From Mycogone perniciosa (Eukaryota; Ascomycota; Sordariomycetes; Hypocreales; Hypocreaceae), in contig JAOALB010000131.1 of the NCBI GenBank assembly GCA_025331125.1, forward strand, positions 62,001-126,000: 64,000 nucleotides of DNA, read 5' to 3'. This document shows positions 58,746 through 64,000 of the stretch, piece after piece. The position numbers and the translations under genes were made by a program. Position 1 is the first letter of the stretch. The number at the start of each line of letters is the position of its first letter. The notes beneath the pieces are model-generated. The model was not told where the DNA came from and searched no databases. It worked only from the letters and a program-made list of their open reading frames with translations.

Positions 58746-61151
58746 GGTGATCGTTTGTCGAGAGGTGCTTTGAAGTTGGTGTATGTTGCCCGTTGAACAA
58801 GAGTTGCTTGAGCTGTGATGATGATGATAATGGTAATGGTGATGTGATTGAACGAGGCAGTCACGCAAAGAGGTCAAGACTCCTTTAAATAGACCATCGT
58901 GATGGAATCGGTCAGGCTTCGTGTTGGCTCAAGTTATTATTGCCAATACATTTCGTAATGAGTTAATCAAGCTTCATCCTTGCCATGTCTCGAAGAGCCG
59001 AGATTGTCAACTGCATAACCGCACATACCACAGTCTGGCCAGCTTGCTTTCCCTGGTGCTAACAACCTCACTCAACCCTTACAATTGACCGCCTAAATAC
59101 TTCGTACTTGTAGACCTCTCTTCTTGACTTCATCCCGGCATCCACGTATGTTCAGCCACAGCCATTTCTGCTACATTGAGTCCGGGCGAAATCCGTGCCA
59201 CGTTGACGATTTGCAGGCTTTGCAGGCGTGCTTCATGTCTGGGATAAAGACTGGCGCTGTGGTGCAACCGAATCTTGGGGTGGATTGCTCTCGGGGTGTC
59301 AATCACAGATCTCTACTGCCAGACACAGATCGTGAGGTTCAACTGGACTTGAGACGCTAAGCATGGAACACACTTCCGGGCCTGAAATAATACCGGTACG
59401 GCTAATGATTCGTAGATCAGCGGCTAATACATACTCGTAGATCATTGTGATGGAGCTCTCGGGTCGGTTGAGAGTGACGCTACTCGTAATTGCCAAGATC
59501 TGGGACAGCTGAGAATGCATGCACGAGTACGGAGGAGTAGTAGTAGTAGTAGTAGGGGATGGTGTTCCACTCTAATTGATCTGACACCATGTCATGGAGA
59601 CTTTTTTGTTAAGATCCGGATCGATCGGCACCCGATACCATGTGTTAGATACGGAGTACTGCATCTGGAATTGGTCTTGGATAAATATCTGGTGTAAAAC
59701 AACGAAACAGAGCAAACCACACCCTCTTCCTCCAAACATACGTACTCGACCTAAGACAAGAAAATTATAACTATATGGACATGATAGACCACCATACCAA
59801 CCCTTTCATCACCTACTAGAAATCAGGCAATATATTATATCGCGTTTTCCATCTCCTTTTCTTAAGCGGTCCAACGTTTCTGATGACAAGGATCATATGG
59901 GTTAACGGGGTACTTTTTATTTTGCAAGGATCACTCCGTACTTCGGTCTGATGTCTTAATTTTACTTACGAGTAAACATCTCTACTTCGTACTTCGTATC
60001 TCTAACGTACTCGTGGACATACTCCGTACTTGCAAGGAGCAATGACATTGCCGCCAAGGTTTTCGTCGATGGCAAGCGCGTCACCGACCATATTCGTAAA
60101 GCCATTGGAGATATCCGACCGCCGGATCATCCGCGCACGTGCTATTTCGAGGCCATATTGTCAACACCTTGCTGACTATGTCTAGGGAGTCCAAACAAAG
60201 ATATGCTCGAAAAGCGGGTTTGTCTACTTCGCCGTCCAGATAGCTAGTATATTGATCGATTATCTGTCCATCGTAGTCAGGGTCACTTTGGGGGAAGGGG
60301 ACCAGGAGATCGATGCAATTATGTCACTCCCTCTCTCATCATACTCCCGATACACTCCCCATACTACTACTTGCATATATTGCCACAGAGATACTAACCT
60401 GCTGTGTTAGAGCCTTCCAACCATGTGCCGATGGCTAGAATGAGCAATCGGAACCACCTGTCAGGGATCCTTCTGGTCCCCACTTCCCATTGGCGGGTTG
60501 AGCATCTCCACGCGGTAGCCATTTATGTCCACCTCGGCATAAAAGGCTATACGACGCATATACCATACTAGCAGATTGTCTTGTTGGAGTCGGGGTGGTC
60601 TTCTTCAATCTCTTCACATCCCCCAATAGTTGTTTTCATCTGCCTCTCATCGAGTTGACTATGGAGTGTGCTTCTCTAGATCGAATCTGATATTGTCAAA
60701 GTTCTTCATGCTGGTGATTTCAAAGAGTGGGAGGGAAGGATTAGAAAGACAATGGTTCAGCAGATGATTGGATTGGGATGTGCTGCTGAGATGAAAGATA
60801 TCCTAACAGCTCTCTCCCTTATAAATAACGAGGCCTTTCTTTCTATTTTATCTTAGATAAAACGATCTAGAGCCTCTTCACGAGAATCAAAAATATCGAG
60901 GTCCTTAATCCCAGTGCTCAACAATTGCACCTTTAACACCCTGTGCCCAAAACCAACGGAAACCCGGCCGCGAAGCGAAATGCCTATTCTGGCCACTAGC
61001 ATCCTGAACGTCAATCGCTGAAGAACACAGCCATATTAGTATATTTGTACCACTATGTGTGAAGATATTCTCTTACTAAAGTCCCCGACGCCCGAGAACT
61101 CAACGCATTTAGTCTCGGGTCTAAACGAAAAATTATATTTGCCAATTTTTC
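58746..61151. other. Gene-poor intergenic region
   Basis: No supported gene over 2.4 kb. A GTA triplet run lies at 59,535-59,555 and exact 9-mers at 59,650 and 60,020, with several TACGAAGTA/TACGAGTA-like words around 59,930-60,030. A short stretch near 60,040-60,180 has some coding character but several stops. Confidence 0.5.
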
Positions 61152-61733
61152 GTGGAAAGTCATGCAATCTGGGACGCAATCTTTCCAGGCCAGTCAGTCC
61201 CATCGACGTTGGGGACTGTTACAGGAGCACAGTTTGCTCTAACGCGCGAAACTGCCCAGAAAGTGCCGTTGGAGGAGCTAAAACGATTTCGCCAACGGAT
61301 TATTGACGTTGACCTCAGTGCGAAAGAGGCAGGAGGTGTATTTGAGCGTATATGGCATATGATCTTTCTGGGGACTTCACATTCTGTTCTATGTCCAATA
61401 CCTCATAAGTGTTACTGCTCGCTTTATGGGATTTGCTTTGGGTCCATAAGCTCGAATCCCGAGACCTTGATGGAGGAGACTACACAATCTGGCTACGACA
61501 TTCACGTCATGTCTGAGCAGCTGGATAGAATCCGACAGGTTCAACATCTGGACATTACTACATATACTGCTCGAGATAGTGAGCTAGAAAGCCTATCAAA
61601 CGGTCAGATAGGCCCGGGTCTGGCAGGATTGTCTGACTACATTGTGGCTTTGGAGAAGAATATCACAGAATTGACCCATCAATTGGACGAATTAGTCAGA
61701 AGAGCGTCAATACCTGACCAAACAGGAACTTGA
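61152..61733 (+). pseudogene. Truncated DUF3431-type protein gene
   Basis: The frame starts E-S-H-A-I-W-D-A-I-F-P-G and continues with G-A-Q-F-A-L-T-R-E-T, I-D-V-D-L-S-A-K-E-A-G-G-V-F-E-R-I-W-H-M-I-F. This corresponds to the C-terminal half of the DUF3431 family of fungal proteins (usually C-A-Q-F-A-V-S-R followed by a W-E-x-x-W-x-x-I-F block). The N-terminal half, with its conserved Asn-Leu-Arg-Cys block, is missing upstream. The last 90 residues form a coiled, charged tail not typical of the family. The function of DUF3431 is unknown. It is probably a broken copy, although an undetected upstream exon cannot be excluded. Confidence 0.5.
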
Positions 61734-61791
61734 TAATAAAGAGAGTTGTTCAATGTCAATAATTGTTTAGGGTCCAACAAAGCTGGTGGGC

Positions 61792-61820
61792 ATAAAACGG
61801 TGGGAGACGCACCGTTTTAT
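61792..61820. repeat. Perfect 11-bp hairpin
   Basis: ATAAAACGGTG at 61,792-61,802 and its exact complement CACCGTTTTAT at 61,810-61,820, separated by seven bases, lie 58 bases after the DUF3431-type stop codon. Confidence 0.7.
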
Positions 61821-62435
61821 TCATGGGTCATGTGACTCGACGGTATACAGAAACGGAATCATGTGACTTTCGCTGACATGCGGCAATTCGTTCTAGGAGA
61901 ACCTCATTATGGTCTCAACGCCATAAGGGCCGGGGCGCTGAATCTTTAGTTTGTCGCCTTACGATTGGTTTGCTCTGTCATCATAATATGATTTTTGAAT
62001 ATTAGGCGATATCGGCGCTCCAATTCTGTTGTCAATAAGATATCCATGTCTGGTATATGTAATTATCGCCATCAAGCCCATCTCACCTCGGCAGAAGCGC
62101 ATCTTCCGAACATCGGATGCAAACATATGCCCAGGACCTGAGTGCAGTATATTCGCCATTCTACCTGCAATCCTTAAACTCCACAGTAAATGCCCAGGTA
62201 CCACCTAAGGAAGTCGTTACTTGTTGGTCAAATGATGCAATCCGTGAAATTGGCAGGTTCACGTGATCATTTCCGAGTGCTCATCTCCTCATGTTGTTCC
62301 TAAAGAACGAGACTTCTCTCCCACCACCCGTCATCACCAAACTTGAGACTCTCCATCATAAGCATCAGCTTTTTCTCGCACGAAATTCTCAAACATCCTA
62401 ATTCCCAAGTATTTTCCTTGCCCGGATTAAAAAAA
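61821..62435. other. Intergenic and 5-prime flank of the thioredoxin-like gene
   Basis: No supported gene. A pyrimidine-rich leader (62,310-62,420) precedes the start codon. Confidence 0.5.
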
Positions 62436-62846
62436 ATGCCTCTCATTGACGCTGATTCCCCGCCCTCAACCACCGACACTCACTACGTCGTTTACTTTGC
62501 CTCTGGTGAGCCATCTTGGTGTCCCGATTGCCGAGACGCAGTTCCAGCTCTTCAGAGTGTCTTCGGAGCAGAGTCCACACCCACAGCATATATCGTCCGC
62601 GTGGGTTCAGTCTCGGAGTGGAAGGGCAACCAGAAGAACAAGTACCGCAATGAGCCTTATAACATCCAGGGCGTTCCGACGGTTGTGAGGATAGAACACG
62701 TAAGCTGGAGGAATCCATCCTTCTTCCGTTCTTTTACGTTTTACTATTGTGCAGTCTAACATTCTCTTCACCAGGGCAAGGAGATTGCACGTCTCGGAGA
62801 CATTGAGAGCCAGAATGAATCGGCTCTAAGAAAGCTGATTGCATGA
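62436..62846 (+). CDS. Thioredoxin-like protein (TXNDC17/DUF953 type)
   Basis: Exons 62,436-62,699 and 62,775-62,846 with a 75-nt GT-AG intron give 111 residues, close to the usual 110-130 of the family. The redox motif W-C-P-D-C (Cys29, Cys32) is the form typical of TXNDC17-like (TRP14) cytosolic oxidoreductases rather than W-C-G-P-C of classical thioredoxin. It is preceded by V-V-Y-F-A-S-G-E-P-S, and G-V-P-T-V-V-R-I carries the cis-Pro loop. The start Met begins M-P-L-I-D-A-D. An upstream frame extension to 62,343 is less likely because this ATG sits after an A-rich leader. It probably reduces cytosolic disulfides. Confidence 0.88.
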
Positions 62847-64000
62847 GGCAGGATCCCATCAATGGTCGAGTTGCAATATTATCACAAGTACTACCCCAAG
62901 GATAAGCAATCTATTAGTTAGTTGTCTAATGAGAGAGTACCTCTTCATCATTCTCAGTGACAGGGCTTGTATCTTCCTCTCTCTCACGGCCTCTCTCCTG
63001 TCTTGCTTGGTTGATGGTGTCATTCTCTCCCTCTTATGCCACCGGATTGTCAAGCCTTTTTCTTATCCATAGCCTTGACACCAGGAGCAGGGTTATTTTG
63101 TTACATACAGTTATTTGAACACGTTCATCGTCACCCAACTCTAGTCGCGTTCTTTTTTCCGTCGAGTCTTCCCGTTGTGTTGACGACCCAACGTAGCACA
63201 AGCTGATCAAAGAGGTACTGGCACGCGCGCCAACATCGTGTCATGACTCTTTTATCTCCACCAGCCATTGTGGTTACTGAGACTATTTGGGATAATGCAA
63301 TCCTCAGAGAGTACTGGCAAGCCCAAGGATTGCGAGTGTGAGGAGGATAACTGGAGCAACTTGGGGCGAAATTGTCCACGTCCTCTGGACACCAGCCACG
63401 GATATCATGTTTGGACACCTACTCTCAATAATCAACCCGCAGCATATCGAGGACACAATGAGCCACGATGGCTGGCTCAACTACGCCGGCGTTGATGCCG
63501 ACGAGCTCCGAAACCCCTCAAAGTCTTGCCACAACTTTCGACAGCCAAATCACTGCATACCAGACGAACCTAGGAGCTTTCAACCAACACCTAGGAAGGA
63601 ATTTGCTGAACCTCGTCTTCTCAAAGAGACGTTGGTACACGACCCTTTTCATGGCCATCCATTACTAAAACATGAACTAATGTTATTATTCTATTGGGAA
63701 CTTGGATCGTAACTGTTACGGCTAAGATGGCACATTTAAAATATCCTCATGTTCGGCTACTTGCTAATCTGCTAAGTCCGAAACTCCCGGGACCTCCCAG
63801 GAGCTTGAGCTCTGACTGGTCCTCTCGGCCACCGGCCGGCTCGCGGCTCAGCAACCAAGTACTAGCGAAAAGACCGGCTAGTGGGGGCGAAGAAGAAAAG
63901 AAGGATGCTATATTAAGAACGAGCCACTCATAAGGCTGATAATCCAAGCGGTCTACTTGTCGACACCACTCCTACGAGGACTCTTGAACTAGGAACGGAG
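62847..64000. other. Intergenic, no supported gene to window end
   Basis: A 124-codon frame at 63,338-63,712 on the plus strand has some protein-like segments (E-I-V-H-V-L-W-T-P and N-P-Q-H-I-E-D-T-M) but no recognised family and no clear start. Nothing else stands out. Confidence 0.4.

Noticed and set aside
60040..60180. Protein-like stretch in the 58.7-61.1 kb intergenic region
   Set aside because: Coding-like in two frames over only about 45 codons, then stops. No family, start or intron structure could be supported.
63338..63712. 124-codon frame near the window end
   Set aside because: No recognisable motif, competing open frames on the same strand, and no convincing start or splice sites.
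1..64000. CRISPR arrays, riboswitches or bacterial-type operons
   Set aside because: No regularly spaced identical repeats with unique spacers were seen, and the gene structure is clearly that of a fungal nuclear genome.

Overview
This window is nuclear DNA of a filamentous ascomycete, most likely a eurotiomycete (Aspergillus/Penicillium/Talaromyces-like). The grounds are short 50-70 nt GT-AG introns, Zn2Cys6 regulators, HET, F-box and CFEM genes, a homoisocitrate dehydrogenase (alpha-aminoadipate lysine pathway), an intron-containing tRNA-Leu, and an AT-rich island with the mutation pattern of repeat-induced point mutation (RIP). No species name can be supported from sequence alone.

Layout. 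(1) 1-25,715 is a gene-free AT-rich island of nested, RIP-destroyed LTR retrotransposons. At least one Ty1/copia family (four LTR copies of about 587 bp, in both orientations) and several Ty3/gypsy gag or pol fragments can still be read through their CCHC knuckles and reverse-transcriptase motifs. From 20,667 on, the sequence is too degraded to classify and includes a 24-bp tandem repeat. (2) 25,716-35,203 is accessory DNA with many broken genes: the relic of a bifunctional (cyclase plus prenyltransferase) terpene synthase at the island edge, a HET-domain fragment, an HNH-type relic, a frameshifted kinase-like gene and a frameshifted F-box gene. Two intact-looking small secreted proteins sit among them, one of them a CFEM protein with a long Cys-rich tail. 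(3) 37,314-43,720 holds a probable small metabolic group: a C2H2+Zn2Cys6 regulator, a cyclase-family (kynurenine-formamidase-like) hydrolase and a sugar-porter-type MFS transporter. (4) 44,700-47,500 holds a possible LTR-element relic, a kinase-like gene whose frame is intact except for two Trp-to-stop codons, and tRNA-Leu(CAA). (5) 48,628-55,536 holds LYS12-type homoisocitrate dehydrogenase, a class I glutamine-amidotransferase-like protein, a Zn2Cys6 regulator and a type II membrane glycosyltransferase-like protein. (6) 55,537-64,000 is gene-poor: a secreted lysozyme-like protein, a truncated DUF3431-type gene, a thioredoxin-like protein, and many copies of the 9-mer TACGGAGTA/TACTCCGTA.

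Gene models with introns were built by eye. Each accepted model keeps frame across GT-AG introns. Family assignments rest on remembered motifs and no database was searched. The strongest leads are the terpene-synthase relic, the kinase-like gene with two Trp-to-stop codons, the bacterial-looking secreted lysozyme-like protein, the dispersed TACGGAGTA motif, and a 41-bp element in the RIP island that has kept mutable CpA sites.
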